The position numbers were made by a program, and so were the translations under genes. Below are positions 1-12,700 of a stretch of 24,157 nucleotides of DNA, piece by piece (position 1 is the first letter of the stretch; every line of letters begins with the position of its first letter). Source of the stretch: Spirogloea muscicola (lineage: Eukaryota; Streptophyta; Zygnematophyceae; Spirogloeales; Spirogloeaceae). The stretch is from the NCBI GenBank assembly GCA_009602725.1, contig WELB01000083.1, forward strand, positions 189,997 through 214,153. Direction: 5' to 3'. The notes under the pieces were generated by a model. That model saw only the letters and a program-made list of their open reading frames with translations, was not told the origin of the DNA and did not search any database.

Positions 1-3000
1 CCGCCGCTGCGGCGCTCCTGGCGCCGGCGCCGGCGCCGCGCTGGCGGGAGATCGCCTTCTACGACCTCGAGACGACCTTCCCGGCGGCGGCGCCCCGCGA
101 CGGCAGCGGCGGCGGCGGCGTCGAGCTCCTGGAGTTCGGGGCCATCGTGCTGGCCGCCGACGGCCTGTTCCAGGTCGAGTCCTTCGCGACGCTCGTGCGC
201 CCGGCCTCGCTCTCCGCCGTCACGCCGCGCTCTGTCGCCTGCAACGGCATCACGGCCGACGCCGTCGCCGCCGCGCCGCCCTTCGCCGCCGTCGCCGCCG
301 ACATCCACCGCATCCTCCACGGTTTCGCCTGCTGCCTGCCTTCATGGTTCTTCATGGTTCTTACATTATCTTCATAAATACATACATTAGCTAAACATAC
401 ATGAACTATATACACACTTATATATATACATATAAGTGTGTATCTAAATACTCCGTCCGTTCACATTCCTCCTCCTCTCCACCACCACCGCTGCGAAGCT
501 GGTCGAGCCTTAGCTGGTGGTACAAGAGCTTGCCGACCAATGTCCGGTAGTCGGGCATCAGTGAGCGACCCTCTATGTGCTGACTCGTGATTTCTGAGCG
601 GGTCAGCTTGGCAGCAGGTGATGTGCGTCTTGTCAATGTGCTTGCCTATGTACTTGGCCACTCGGGCCCTCCATCACTCAATACACACTCCACTCTGCCG
701 TCACTCCTTCCTTAAACTGACATAATTAGCCCTCGTGCGTCGGCAATGTCGCAGGGCGGGTCTGGGCGGGCCACAACATCGCCGGCTTCGACAACCAGAG
801 GCTGGTGGCAGCCTTTGCCCGTGCCGGCCTGCCACCGCCGGAGCCCGCCGGCGTCATCGACACGCTCCCGCTGCTGCGCAAGCGCTTTGGGCCGCGCGCC
901 GGGGACCTCAAGGTGCGTAGCCGAGCGCTTCGCGGAGCTCGTACCTTGCAGATGCTGAAGCTGGGCTGTGCTGCTGACATCGACTTGCCCTTGCCGGCGG
1001 GCGCTGCGCAGATGTCCACGCTGGGGGCGTACTGCGGCCTTGGCAAGCAGGCGCACCGGTGAGGCAGGCCCTCCTGCTCCACAACGTCAGCTCGCCAGCC
1101 TTCCCCTGATTTCCTCTGCAGCTTCTCACCGCAGCTCGTGGTGACTTTGGGCGGCGACGTTGGCGGCGCAGGAGCCTCGAGGACGTACGCATGAACATCG
1201 AGGTCGTCAAGAGCTGCGCCATGATGCTGCTGCTGGTGAGCTTTACATCAATATCATTGCCACTATTGCCGCCATTATTTTGCAGGTTACTGTAATGATG
1301 CCCCTTACGGCGATTGTAGGAGGCGAATTTCCCCGACATTCTGTGCACCGGCATCGGCAGTGGCCAAAGTGGCAGCGCCACCGGGAGTCCGGCGACGCCA
1401 GCGGCCTCTGCGCAGCCGCTGGCGGGCTCCGCAGAAGACTCTGGCTCCGGCGCCGGCACCGCCGGCGGCAGCACCCGGAGCATGACGACGGTCGTCGTGC
1501 ACCGCCGGCCAGAGGGCCCCGTCGTCGGCGAGCTCATCGGCCGGTTCTCCGCGCTGCTGGCTGGCGGCGGGATGCCTAACCCACTCAGCGCCAGCGCCGA
1601 TGCAACAACGCGCGACTCTCCGGCGTCCGGCTCCGCCGCAGCGCCAGAGCCGGCAGCAGCAGCAGGGCAGGCGACGAGGCCATTGCCGGTTTACAGCGGC
1701 GGCGGCAGCAGCGAGGAGAGCAGCAGCTCGTACTCGGACTCGCTGCCGCACCACCAGGCCGGCGGTGGCGGCAGCGGCGGCGGCTCGTCTTCTGCGACGT
1801 CGTCGACAACCACGTCGCCGGCAGGGCTGACCCCGCCAAGCAGCGGGGCTGGCTCCCCGACTGCCGAGCAGCGGCCGCCGCCATCGCAAGGCGGCGGCAA
1901 GGTGAAGGCCAAGGAGAGCCCCGAGATCGTGCCCTGGGGGCTGCTGCGGGACAGCAGCAACGGCCTTGACGGCAAGGAAGAGATTCTCGCTGGCCATCAC
2001 GGCGGCAAAGTGGGTGGTGGCGGCGCAAACGGCCATGGCGGTGCGGCAGCCGCGGCTTCGAAGGAGGGCGGTGGTGGAAGGCCGTCAAGCGCTGCCGTGG
2101 CAGACGTCGACGAGTTGGCGCCGGAGGACGTGGCGCTGGCGGTGAAGGAGTCGCCGTGGTGCGGCCCGCCGGTGCTGGTGGTGGCGCTGCGCTCTGATGA
2201 CGCACACCGCATCCTGCTCCGCGAGAAGTGGGCGCGCCTGCGCTTCAGGCATGCCTGCCCACCACCACCACACTAAACCCTAATTCCTACTCCCTGAACC
2301 CTAAACCCACTGAAATACCATAAGCTAAACTCAAGTCCCTTCCCCTAAACTGCTCCAAGAGAGGGCATTAATTGTCACATGTTGCAATTACTTTAAGGTA
2401 CGCTCTGACAGTGCGAGCCATGATGGCGGTTTGCCGGTCTGCAGCGTGGGCGACGCTTATGCCTTCGATAGTGGGGGCCGGCCGACGTTCTCCGTTGTCG
2501 TGGAGCCATCCCCGCGCCTCGCGGCACTTGTGCGCGCTGCTGATGCTGCCGCCGAGGCGGCGCTACGGGCCGCCGGGGTGGACGCCTTGTGGCGCCCCAC
2601 GCTCATCCAGAAGTCATCCGAGCTTGCAGCCATGCGTGTCAAGTACATGCATGCCACAAGATCTCTGTTGCTGACACCGCATTGTAGTTGCCATGGGGCA
2701 TCGTTGTCGCAAAGTGGGCACCTTGAGTTGTTTACTCTCACTCAAGTTGGGGCAATGAGGATAATCTTGCAGTGGTCAATGTAGGGCTTAGCACTCTAAG
2801 TCTACAATGAAAGAGTAACACGAAAGCTAGCCTATGAATGCGCAGGATCCAAACTGCAGGCCTGAGGGGACAGGCGCCGCGGTACGTGACGGAGCTGCGG
2901 GTCCAGGCGGCTGATGTCTGCATGCCGCTGGCCCTTGGGCCTTGCGACCCTGGCGCATTCCGCACAGCACTTCCTGCAGGCTGCTCCATTGACCTCGTAC

Positions 3001-3074
3001 TCTCGCTCGAGACGTACGACTTCCATGGCTACGCTGGCATGCGCGCCCTCGCGCACTGCATCACGCGGCTCTGA
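1..3074 (+). CDS. NEN: NEN-type DEDDh 3'-5' exonuclease, 5' partial
   Basis: Exons 1-321 (open at the window edge, frame from base 3), 755-912, 1012-1058, 1172-1235, 1320-2248, 2412-2635 and 2860-3074; stop TGA at 3072-3074; about 651 codons visible. The DEDDh core is complete: Exo I in AFYDLETTFP, Exo II in WAGHNIAGFDNQRL, and Exo III as H-x4-D in AHRSLEDVRMN. This order, the ILHG/R-x-WAGHN junction and the C-terminal RYVTEL and LSLETYDFHGYAG blocks match plant NEN proteins (NAC45/86-dependent exonuclease-domain proteins), which degrade nuclear DNA during sieve-element maturation in Arabidopsis. That role is family knowledge, not shown here. Exon 5 inserts a long Gly/Ser/Pro-rich stretch, roughly from 1345 to 2090, between nuclease and C-terminal domain, making the protein longer than I expect for the family. 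Intron 5 (2249-2411) has a GC donor. The start codon lies upstream of the window. NEN1 to NEN4 cannot be told apart. Confidence 0.9.
322..754 (+). other. NEN intron 1 (433 bp)
   Basis: It runs from donor GTTTCG to acceptor TCGCAG and joins a phase-1 glycine codon (HG then RVWAGHN). It is AT-rich beside the GC-rich exons. It contains a short direct repeat of TTCATGGTTC at about 340-361 and a perfect AT-rich palindrome at 411-442. No additional exon was recognised. Confidence 0.75.
411..442. repeat. 13-bp perfect inverted repeat, AT-rich
   Basis: TACACACTTATAT at 411-423 is the exact reverse complement of ATATAAGTGTGTA at 430-442, with a 6-nt loop. It lies in NEN intron 1. It may be only a low-complexity TA/CA tract, or a cruciform or RNA hairpin. 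Confidence 0.8.
2273..2308 (+). repeat. Degenerate telomere-type CCCTAAA array in NEN intron 5
   Basis: Three units of the plant telomere motif (two AAACCCTAA-like, one CCTGAACCCTAAACCC) lie about 25 nt after the GC donor. CCCTAAA is on the sense strand of the NEN gene. Confidence 0.75.
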
Positions 3075-3496
3075 GTGCTGCATATGAGAGGACTTAAACA
3101 ACCCGCAGGTTTATTGGCCCTTTGGCTAATTTGACCTGACTACACGAATTTGAGTCCAAGATGGAATGATTGTCAGGCTTGTGCTCCTGCGGGAGGGTAA
3201 AGGCTTCTATGAGTGACGGAGGACCTGAGTGGCCGATTGATCAAGACAAGCACATCCGAAAATGTGCATCATCTGTTACTAAGCTGACCCGCTCAGTAAG
3301 CACGAGTTAGCGAGTGGAGGTCACCACTCAATGCCTGAGTAACGGGCGGCAAATCACAAGCCCTTCTGGCACCAACTAAAGGTTGCCCAGCTTTCTGGCG
3401 CAAAGCATGAGTCTGACCTTGCTGATAACGAATGAATGCTGCTGGCGACCCGAGGTGCTCAAAGGAGTGAGATAGGCTACAACACGACAAACAATG

Positions 3497-3502
3497 AATA
3501 AA
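3497..3502 (+). terminator. Candidate poly(A) signal of the NEN gene
   Basis: An AATAAA hexamer lies 423 nt downstream of the NEN stop codon on its sense strand. Plant signals are loose, so this is only a candidate. Confidence 0.3.
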
Positions 3503-3658
3503 AGAATGCTACACTGGTACTGCATGCCAGTCGTCGATGACGAGGAGAGTGCATGTCCACAGTAATTGCTGCTATTATCTTCTGTTGTGGGCAACATTTG
3601 GGCCTACTGGCACTGGCATTATTGCAATAGCTGTTGTGAGGGCCTCGGAGTGTAGGAA

Positions 3659-3696
3659 TTTAGGGCTTTGGATTAAAGAATTGGACTTAGGGTTAG
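3659..3696 (-). repeat. Telomere-type motif downstream of MBD9 stop
   Basis: TTTAGGG and CTTAGGGTTAG on the plus strand read CCCTAA on the minus strand, the sense strand of the MBD9-like gene. The array lies 42-79 nt beyond its stop, so probably in the 3' UTR. Confidence 0.6.
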
Positions 3697-3737
3697 AGTT
3701 TTGCCTTGCAGCTATTCGATTCGCAGCAGGGAGCTGG

Positions 3738-6700
3738 TCATTGTGCAGGCACATCCGGAGCTGCAGCAACCGCCGCCTGCGGTGTCCATGGCCTCATGGT
3801 GCCAGCAGCCAGCTCCGAGCCAGCTGGTACCACTGGTGCCGCAACCGAGGCCAGGGGTAGTGGTGGCTGGCAGACCACTACCTCTGACGGCCGCTTATAC
3901 TGCAGCGCATGGTCCAGTGCCAGTACTCGCAGCACCAGCGCGGCAGCTGTAGGAGCTGCCAGCGTAGCTGTAGGTGATGACCACAGGCGCCAGCTGGACG
4001 CGAGCCTAGTGCCCGCCACCATGACCTCAAGCAGCGCCGTAGCTAGCAATAGCTGATGAAACATGGCGCTCATGTCAGGTTGCAACCAATCTTAGTGTAT
4101 CACTGAAATACATGATGTCACCTACAGAAAGAGTTTTGTTAATTCATGGCTTAGGTGTACAGTCAGTTCTTGATTTCGGGGTTGCAGGTCTGGACCTTGC
4201 ATCAATTATCTGGGCTCTCTGAGTCAATGGCAGTCCTATGTCATGTCCAGACGACCAAAGTGGACCTAACATGGTCATTAACAAGCTCAAGAGTCTTAGA
4301 TGCAGATACCACATCCGAAGAGCAACTAAGATACTCTTGAACTGACAGGGCTGTACCTCCAAATGAAACATTTCGATTTTCGGAGCCAATGAGACCCTTG
4401 ATCTCGAGTCGGACATCACTTAGTAAGTAGCAAAATAGATATGGTGCAGTCACTAGGGGTTAGGGAACTGGGCTCACCTCCACGGACTTGGTGGACGACT
4501 TGACAAGCCGCCGCCACGCACGTCGCCGCTCCGCATCCCCGCGCCACTCCTCCCACCCGCCGCCCCCGGCCTCAAGTGCAGCCTCTATGTCCAGGAGCAT
4601 CTCCCTGACGCAAACAAGGTCTGGGCCCAAACCCTCGTCTGCAACGGCGCCCGCTGAGGCCCTTGCCTGAGAATTGGGCTGGAGGCACATGCGCCTCACA
4701 TTCTGGCGCCGGACGTCTGACAGGCTAGGATTGGCCACCATGGTATGCGGAACTTCCTCCACCTCCGCCGCTTTGAAAGGTGCTGGGAGCTCCGCCCCCG
4801 GCTGTGGTGCAGGCGGCAACGAAATAACCTCCTTTGCAACATCTGAGGCCGGTCCCAGAAGCTCGTCCATGCTGACGGCGCCGAGCAGCCGATCATCGTC
4901 ATCTAAGGCCATTGGTGCTGTGACCATCGGAACCTTGGACTGCCCCAGCAGTCTTACTGATGGTAATGGAGGCCGAGGAGGAGGAGAAGGAGCCTTGCCG
5001 GCACCAGCGGCGTTGGCTGCGCCGTCCTGCGTTGGTGACTCTGACTGGGGCCGCACATTCAGGTCGATCTGCAGTAGCCTCGCCCTGCGGACCGGGGCAG
5101 GTTCCGAGCGAGGAGCTGCCGAGATTGGGGACGAGCCGATCGTATCGGCATCCTCTGCCAAGAGCGGACCGACAGCGGCGGCTGCCGGGGGTATCGGCGG
5201 AAGGGCACCGCCCTCATCAGAGGACATCACCATGTCAGGCAGCACCGGGACCGTAAGCTCAGGGTCATCTTGGACATCGATCTCCAGTTCGAAGCCAGGG
5301 CCAGCGGCGGCACTCCACAAGCCTTCAGCCGCCACTGACAGCGACGTCAGGAGTGTAGCTGCGGTGTCGCTCAGCAGTGGTAGAGGCAGCGCCTCGCTGT
5401 CGCTCTTGACCTTGGACGGCAGCGCTGGCTTGAGGGCTGCCATGACGCTGGGCTTCTTTGGCTGCGGCTGTGGCTTCAGCGAGAACGGTGCCCACCTTTG
5501 CTTCGGCCCTGCACAACAATCACACCATTGGACGTTTAGCAATCTTGACCAAGCAAACCTATAATACAGGCCTTCAGACCTTCAAGGACTTGGTTGTCTG
5601 ACATATCCTGCTCTCAGCTAGATATCCTGCCCTCAACTCGTTCAACTAAAGTAGGTGGCACGATCGAACGTCAATGCATGCTTTACGGCAAACTGAACTG
5701 CAGAATAAATACGTGAGGCATGCTGGCCCTCAAGAGCTGGTATATCTGCTACTTTACCAATAACTGGTATACTTTGTACAATGTGAGCACTTAGTCCTGC
5801 ATGCCTTAGCAATCCAAAAGCACTGACGAGCGGCAGCTGCAGATCTCCTAAGGACAGCATGGTGTTGCCCTGCGTGCCTGACTTCTAAGCCCCAAGTCAT
5901 TGAACATTAGCCCTAAGCAGATGTAATGTCTCCATTAAATAGTAGATGCATGAAAGTTGCCCGAAGATGCCCAATAAGGTGGCTTCAGACCTGCATCTGG
6001 GCTGGTGACGGGGCCAAGCATAGTCCTCCTGGCCTTAACATCGCCGGTCCTGCCAGACTGGTCAATCTTGTCGCTGCAGGAGGAAGGAGGTGCCAGCAAG
6101 CCCCCAGGAGGATCGACAGACGAGAGCTGCGGCAGGAGGACTGGCAATTCCTTGGCGCGCAGGGCATCACCAACCGGGTCCAGAAAAGCCGCAGCTGCAG
6201 CGGCAGTGACTGTGTCTGGCACGATGCCGGTAAGCCTGTCGCGCAGGCTGCTGGGCAGCTCGGCAAGCCACGACCCGAGCGCCCCGAGCGCCGCCTCCGT
6301 GCTGGGGTACGGAGCCATAGTTCTTGCGCGCTTGGCAACCGGCAGCAATGGCGGGACCAGCCTCCAAGCCCCACCACAGTCAACAGATTCGGCCTCTGCC
6401 ATTGCCCAGACTGCAGAGGCATCGCCCCACGGTGGTGGCGGCAGCAGTGCTTGAGACCCCGGTGGTGACACCTTGATCTCCTTGCACTGCGCTGCGTGTG
6501 CTGTGAGCGAGATGCTGGGCTGGAGGCTCTCGTGGCACGTTGGGCAGTGCTGTCGACCACTCCAGAGAGGCTCCAGACAGCTGCACCTAGCAAGTCGACG
6601 CTGCTCCTTCACCATGCCGCTGCTTGTAACGAGGGCCTCGGAGCTCAGAACAGCAGAAGCTTGAAGATGAGCCTGGTCCCATTTTACAATCTCACGTGAT

Positions 6701-9700
6701 ATGTGGGTTGGCTCGACTGTCCTCCAGGCGGACCTGGCATCCTGCAGGTGCTTGAGTAGGGGCCCCTCTTGCTCGAACACTCTTGCGTCCATGTCACCTG
6801 GTTGTGCTTTGGCAAGCCATGCTAACACTTCATCAACTTGCTCTGGGGAGATTAAGGCCGACCACTGCCCCACGCTCATGCTCGCGCCGCATGCTTCAGT
6901 GTCCACCGTCTCGCTTGATTTCAGGATGAGAATCTGTCTCCATGTTCCTCCTCCTGTTTCCACACTCCAGAAGCGTCGGCCCAAGCGATCCGTCCCAAGA
7001 TAGTGCCAAGGGCTACTGCTAGCGTCGCCCTCCGCGCCTGTCATCTTATTACCATCTCTCCTTCTTTTTATTGGCCTGCCATTCGCATACTCTTCCATCT
7101 GGCAACCAACTTCAGAGATCGCCCCTCCAAGCAGCAGCGGCTGGCCCTGTGTGCTGAGTGTCCCCATATCGAACGCCTCAAGGCAGAGTAAGCCCAGCAG
7201 CCTAAGCTTCTGCCACAACAACAACACAACAAGTATGGTGTAAACACTGAAGAGACATTCCACATCTAAATCTGAAGTCATAGCAGCCATGACTACTTGG
7301 TGGACTGGTATCTCAGAAGCATGTCCCTGACCAGGTCATGTACATCCAAACCAAAAGTAGCAGAGAATATGAAGCGAGGGACAAAGTCGTTCAGGAGAAA
7401 CATGCACAGAAATGACGCCTACCAGACTCTAAGCAGCACCTTGTTCTGACTTATACAAGAGCACAAAAATCTTATTAAATTCCTGAAGGCAATAGACAGG
7501 TGTTATGTGTAACCATTAAGGGGAATTACAACTTCCTTGGGCTTGTCAGATAGGACAGATGAAAATCAAAAGCAGCAGGGAGGGATGCTTCAAGCCCCAA
7601 ACAACCACAAAGCTGATCATCTCATTAGACTGGGCAAACCTTGAGCAGTATCCTTCTGCACTTCACCAAGGGTGCTAACACATTTTATTGCATTTTGCAC
7701 TTTGTGTGACTTGGACTCTAGCACTTTGGATTCTGGTCAACGGGCAGCCTTACATCGTCGGCAGACAGCTGGCAGTACTCAGAGCGCAGCTGCTCCACCA
7801 GCCTGAACCTCCACGCCTGGCGCACATCTCCTGTCACTGTTGACTCCGGTGGCTCAATTCGCCCATGATGTTCTCGCGTGTCTGGCTGACTTTGGCTGCC
7901 CCTCTCACTCTGAGCGCCCCTCCCAAGCACCACGCAAGACGGGCAGTGCCATGGCGGCCCCCCGGCTGGCTGCAGCACCTTCACCGGGGGCTCCAGACAG
8001 TACCCATGGTAGCCACGCCCACATGCACTGCACCGCAAGTACGGCATGCCGCCCACAACGTGCTTGCTCCCTCCGCACACCTGGCACTCCTCGCCGCCGT
8101 CCTCCTCCCAGGGAGCGGGCGGCAGCTCAACCTCGCTGAGAATTGTGTGTGCCAAGCTGGCGGTTCTGTCATTGCTGACAGGCACCTCAGAAGAGGCTCG
8201 CCTCTGACGCGCATGCTCCTCTGCTCGGTCCTGTACCACAACCTGCAGATCTCCGAAAACGTGCTCGCAGCATGATGTAAGGACGCCCTTCCATATGAGA
8301 AGGAATCAAGCATGTCAAGACCATGTAGCAGGGCACGACGATAGATCCAGAATCATATGAGTTGCCAGCGCTGAACGACAATGTCATTGACCATCTATGC
8401 TAGTGTCATGTGGTAAGAACGTGCATTATCAGCAAGCTACCCGCCACTAATTGATGTTATTGCTCCTGGCAACAGTGTACTTTGTGGAACGTGCTGGAGA
8501 TTGGTCAAGTACCTGCTCGTGAAACAGTCTCTCAAATTTCTGAGCAAGTTGGTTGGCAGCTGACCTTTCCTTTGTCCCCTCCCCAAAACACAATCGTACA
8601 TTTACCCAGATCTGCAATTGCCAAGAGTATGTAAGGATAAGGATGCCATATGCTCGAAATCATAGGATCTATGTTCTGCGTCCTAATCTCATGGATTCCA
8701 AGCTTCAGAGCTTGCAGATGTACCCTTGAAACTGCAGCTCAAAGCCTGATGCTGCGAAGCACGGTACCTCTTTTGTCATCCTTGACTTACATGACAACCC
8801 TCTGACTCAGAAAGAAAAGTCAATGCACCTGGCGCATGTCAGCCTTGAAGGCTGCTGTGGAGCAGCCATAGGCTCCAGCAGCAAGCCTAGCATCCACAAC
8901 ACGGAAGTCCATTGACCGCCCAGCAGGCAATGCGGTATCCCAGCTGTGGAACAACCTTCCCGCATCGCTAGCTGCCACCTGTGTCAGAGGTTCTCAATTA
9001 CGTTCCACTCTTTGACCAGCTTATCCATTGAAAGCAAGACACATGCTCTGCAAGCACCTTCTTGTGTTGTTTCAAGTGTTGCTGTGAAGCCCTCTGTGTT
9101 GAGATCCTCTTTCACACTATTGCGTCAGCAATAATGCAACTCATGTCTGGCCAGGACTGTGCATGGACATATAAGTACATGCACACTGCACCTGAGCAGA
9201 TCAATCTGACTAAGCACGCGCTGTAGAGCTAATAAGTGCTGCTAACTTGCTGACGTGCAGTACATGTTATTAGGTCAAGCACCTTGCGAAGGACAGCTCG
9301 ACAGCGTCGCATGGTCACTGCCAGTGCCCTAGCTGATTTGGGTTGGTCCTTGGGGACAGGGGAGGCAAGATGTAGGGGCCTCTGGTTCTTGGCAATCTCC
9401 AGTACCTCCATTGCCATTCTCTGACATGGACATGAAGAATTTTACATTGTTATCATCACGTCGCATGGAAGTTGGCAAGCCAATAGCAGCGGTATGTGTT
9501 ATTGCAGACTCAAGAGTATGCTTACTGTGTAAGCTTGTATGTTTATCCATCATAGAAATCTCTTCATTGTTCGTCACTCAAAAGAGATTCACAAGAAAAC
9601 AGTCAGATCCCTCACCTTTGTCGGGCCGGATGCATTGCCCTTGTAGATCTCGCGGCTAATCGCCCACTCGAGCTTGTCACGGGCCCACTCAGGGGGCCCT

Positions 9701-12700
9701 GCATCCAGTGCCGCGCGTATGCAATTGCGAATGCGGGCGCCCACGTTTGTTGCTAGCTTCAGGACGGGCTCCAGCGGCACCCACCAATCCATTGTCCCAC
9801 TATTGCCACCTCCCCCAACGCTGCCGCTGCTGGGTAAGGCTAAGTCTTCTGCACCACTGGCTCCATTGCCGCTCGCCCGCTGCTCCTCCACGTCGGGCAG
9901 CCTTGCAAGCGCCACATTTGGCGTAGCAATCACTCCTGCTGGATGGGTACTGTGGTCAGCACTGGAGGTCCTTACCATGGACAAACCGTCTTGCAAAGGG
10001 TCTTCTGCAAGCACACGCGGTATGTCCTGCCATGCCTGCACCAGCAGCTGCTCAGCACCTGCTAGAAGCTGCGCATCAAGCGCAGGTGAAAGTCAGACAG
10101 CTATCTAGATCGGGGTGCCATGGTAGCCTGCACATGCATAGCGTAAACTAGCGCCAAAACAAATTATCAATCAGTACACTTGCAACACAACTTTCCCAGC
10201 CAAGGCTGGAAATTTGAGTCCAGTCAGGACTGCTACTACTTGCAGTATGTAGACAAGAAGCTCCACTAAGACTCACGACGGTACCTGCGCATCGCTTTCA
10301 ATTGACGCTGCTGAAGCCTGCCCAGCATCGCCACACAAGGTTCGCCACAGATTTGCCGCCTGGCTAGGTAGTAGCCTTGTAGTAGCGCTCTTCGCCGTCT
10401 CAGGAGGGGCCTGCGCAGAGGCCTGCCTGTCGCTGCCCTTCGTCACTGCTCTCTGCAAGCACTCAATTGCAAGGAATGTGCGTCTGGCAACCTCTGGCCA
10501 CGTCTGTGCTGTGACTGGGCACCCTCCATTGTCCCCAGAGCTGCCGCTGTTTGCCCCAACAGTAACGCCGCCATCACTTGCTCGCGGCAACTGGCACAGC
10601 AGCCTCGAATACACGAGCTTCACAAGCGCCACATATACATGTACCAAAGTAGCCTCAGCTTTGCCATCATCCACTGGTGGAGATAACCCCAGCTGTGGGC
10701 TGGTACTCATTGCTGTAAGTGCGGCCTCGAGCTCCTGCAGTGAGAGCGGGCGTGCCAGACCCAGCAATTGGTGTGACCGGAGTAGGAAGTCCCAGACCTG
10801 TGGAGAAGAGGAAGTAAAGCATATGCATCAAGCAATTTACTCACACTGCAAGTATGAGTCAATGCAGGCAATACTAAAGTAAGTGAATGCCACAAGGGCG
10901 AACCACCCTGAAGTAGTACTGGAGCACTGCGCAATTCTCGGCAAGCTTGCATTGAGCAGACAACTTGTTCCGCTTAATCTCAGGGTTTGTGACTTGAGGA
11001 GAAAGTGGTGTAAGGTACGTGATGTCCAGAGCACCCAAAGATTCCACCAGATGCACGTCATACAGGCCTATGTGAACACCGACTAAGGATTACCACTATG
11101 ACAGGGCTGCTAACTAAGAGAAGCGTAATCAGTAGATTATAGACACGGCCATCTCTGTGGTCGACATGCTTATTCTGTCTAACCATGCTTGTAGCATACA
11201 ACCCTCAGAAGCATTGATCAATCATTATGGATAGCTTGGCACAGAAAAGGAGCTAATATCCAGGTCCAGGGCTTCGCATGCTGAGAATGATTGACAACAA
11301 TCACCTTGAGGAAGTCGACCAGCAGCTCTGCAGAGAAGCCCGCCCCAACAGCCACACCTTGCGGAATGGCCGCTGTCTGCCCCCTTGAATGATTGTTCTC
11401 ATGCTCTTGGTGGCCCCTGTCGACCTCGTGCTCCCCCTCCCTCTCCTTCTCGCTCTCCCTCTCTTCCTGGGCCAGGAATAGGTAGGATCCGCAGCGCTCA
11501 GCACCAGGGAGGCCCTCGATGAGCTCGACAATCTCCGGGAGGTCAAGCCCAAATTTGTCTCTGGCCGCGGCCTGGAGCCGATCAGATGGTGCTGGGGTCC
11601 CTGGCCCGCCATCCTGCAGCCAGACATCTGCAAATTTAAACCAGGCATCCGCCGGCGTGGCAGCCTCCGCAAGTAGTGGCCTGGGAGCAGCACCGTCGAC
11701 CACCATTGGCGAGGCGCCGAGAACGTCATGCTCCGTATCTTCAAGAAGGGAGGAGACAGCATCCTCCTCCCAGCTGCCGATGCTCCAGCACCTCCTGCCG
11801 GTGACACGGAACACCGGGCCTGCATCGCCGCCGTCCAGCACTTCGCTCACACACGCCACACCGCTTGCGGGGTCACGGCAGGCCGAGCGGAAGCCTGGTG
11901 GCCAGATGTGGAGCGCGCCATGGTACGCTGGCCGAGGATCAATGCGCCCTAGCGACAGGATGGCAACCTCGCCCACCTGTAAAGGCAGTGACAGCTGCGC
12001 ACCAAAGCTCGTTCGAAGGCTCAGCCTAAATCTAGCATAAACCATAAGTGTAACAAAAGCTCGCGAGCTTATGCACCTATGGACGCCTGCATGCTGCTAT
12101 ATAGAATTTGCATCAAGTCCTTTATCCTGAATAGTAGATGTCAATCTCTCATACCAGAGTCTTAGACAAAGCAATATACTAACACTTAGCTGCGCTGAAA
12201 GCTGCCGAGAGCAGCGGCGTCCACAACGCAAGAGGACAAGACCTCCAGAGAAAGCAGACTGACTAAAGTCGCCCTAACGTGAGCACTCAGGATGGACATG
12301 ACCCCTAAAGTAGATGGCTGTATTCTGCGCTTGACACTTAGCAGCAGGCCTCAAGTGCCAGAAGTGAAGTCCATCGGCACGATACTAGCGGACAACTGCG
12401 AATCCAAAGCCAGGCGCGTCACTGACCCGTTGCCACGACTGCCGCGCCCGGGCAAGCGCGGCCTGCCGCCGCTCATCGAGGTCCTCGTAACGTGGCCCCG
12501 CCCTCATCCCCAGCGGCAGGAGCGCCGTCACACCGGCAGCCTGGCAGGTGCCACAGAACCACTCGTCCACGCTGCCGAGGCAAGCTGCGGGGGGCTGCTC
12601 CAGGCACGCGGCGTGGAAGCTGCGCTCGCAGCCGTCGCACAGGAGCGTGCCCCCGGCGTCCTCGGCCCGGCCGCACAGCTGGCAGCTGGCGGCGGCGACG

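Larger units (their letters stand above)
3075..3737. other. Convergent 3' region between NEN and MBD9-like genes
   Basis: This 663 bp stretch holds the 3' UTRs of two converging genes. I see no convincing exon. A plus-strand AATAAA is at 3497-3502. A telomere-type array at 3659-3696 reads CCCTAA on the minus strand, just beyond the MBD9 stop. Open frames on either strand here lack family motifs. Confidence 0.6.

Noticed and set aside
1482-2276. A 264-aa plus ORF starting with its own ATG, as a separate gene
   Set aside because: It is the interior of NEN exon 5, in the same frame as the nuclease domain exons upstream.
3701-3952. Plus-strand Pro/Gln-rich frame after an AG acceptor-like site (SRELVIVQAHPELQQPPP), looking like an exon
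   Set aside because: The opposite strand over 3738-4052 aligns with the conserved MBD9 C-terminus (LLEVMVAGTRL, WRLWSS, LRVLALDHAL) in the right place and phase, so the plus frame is a shadow.
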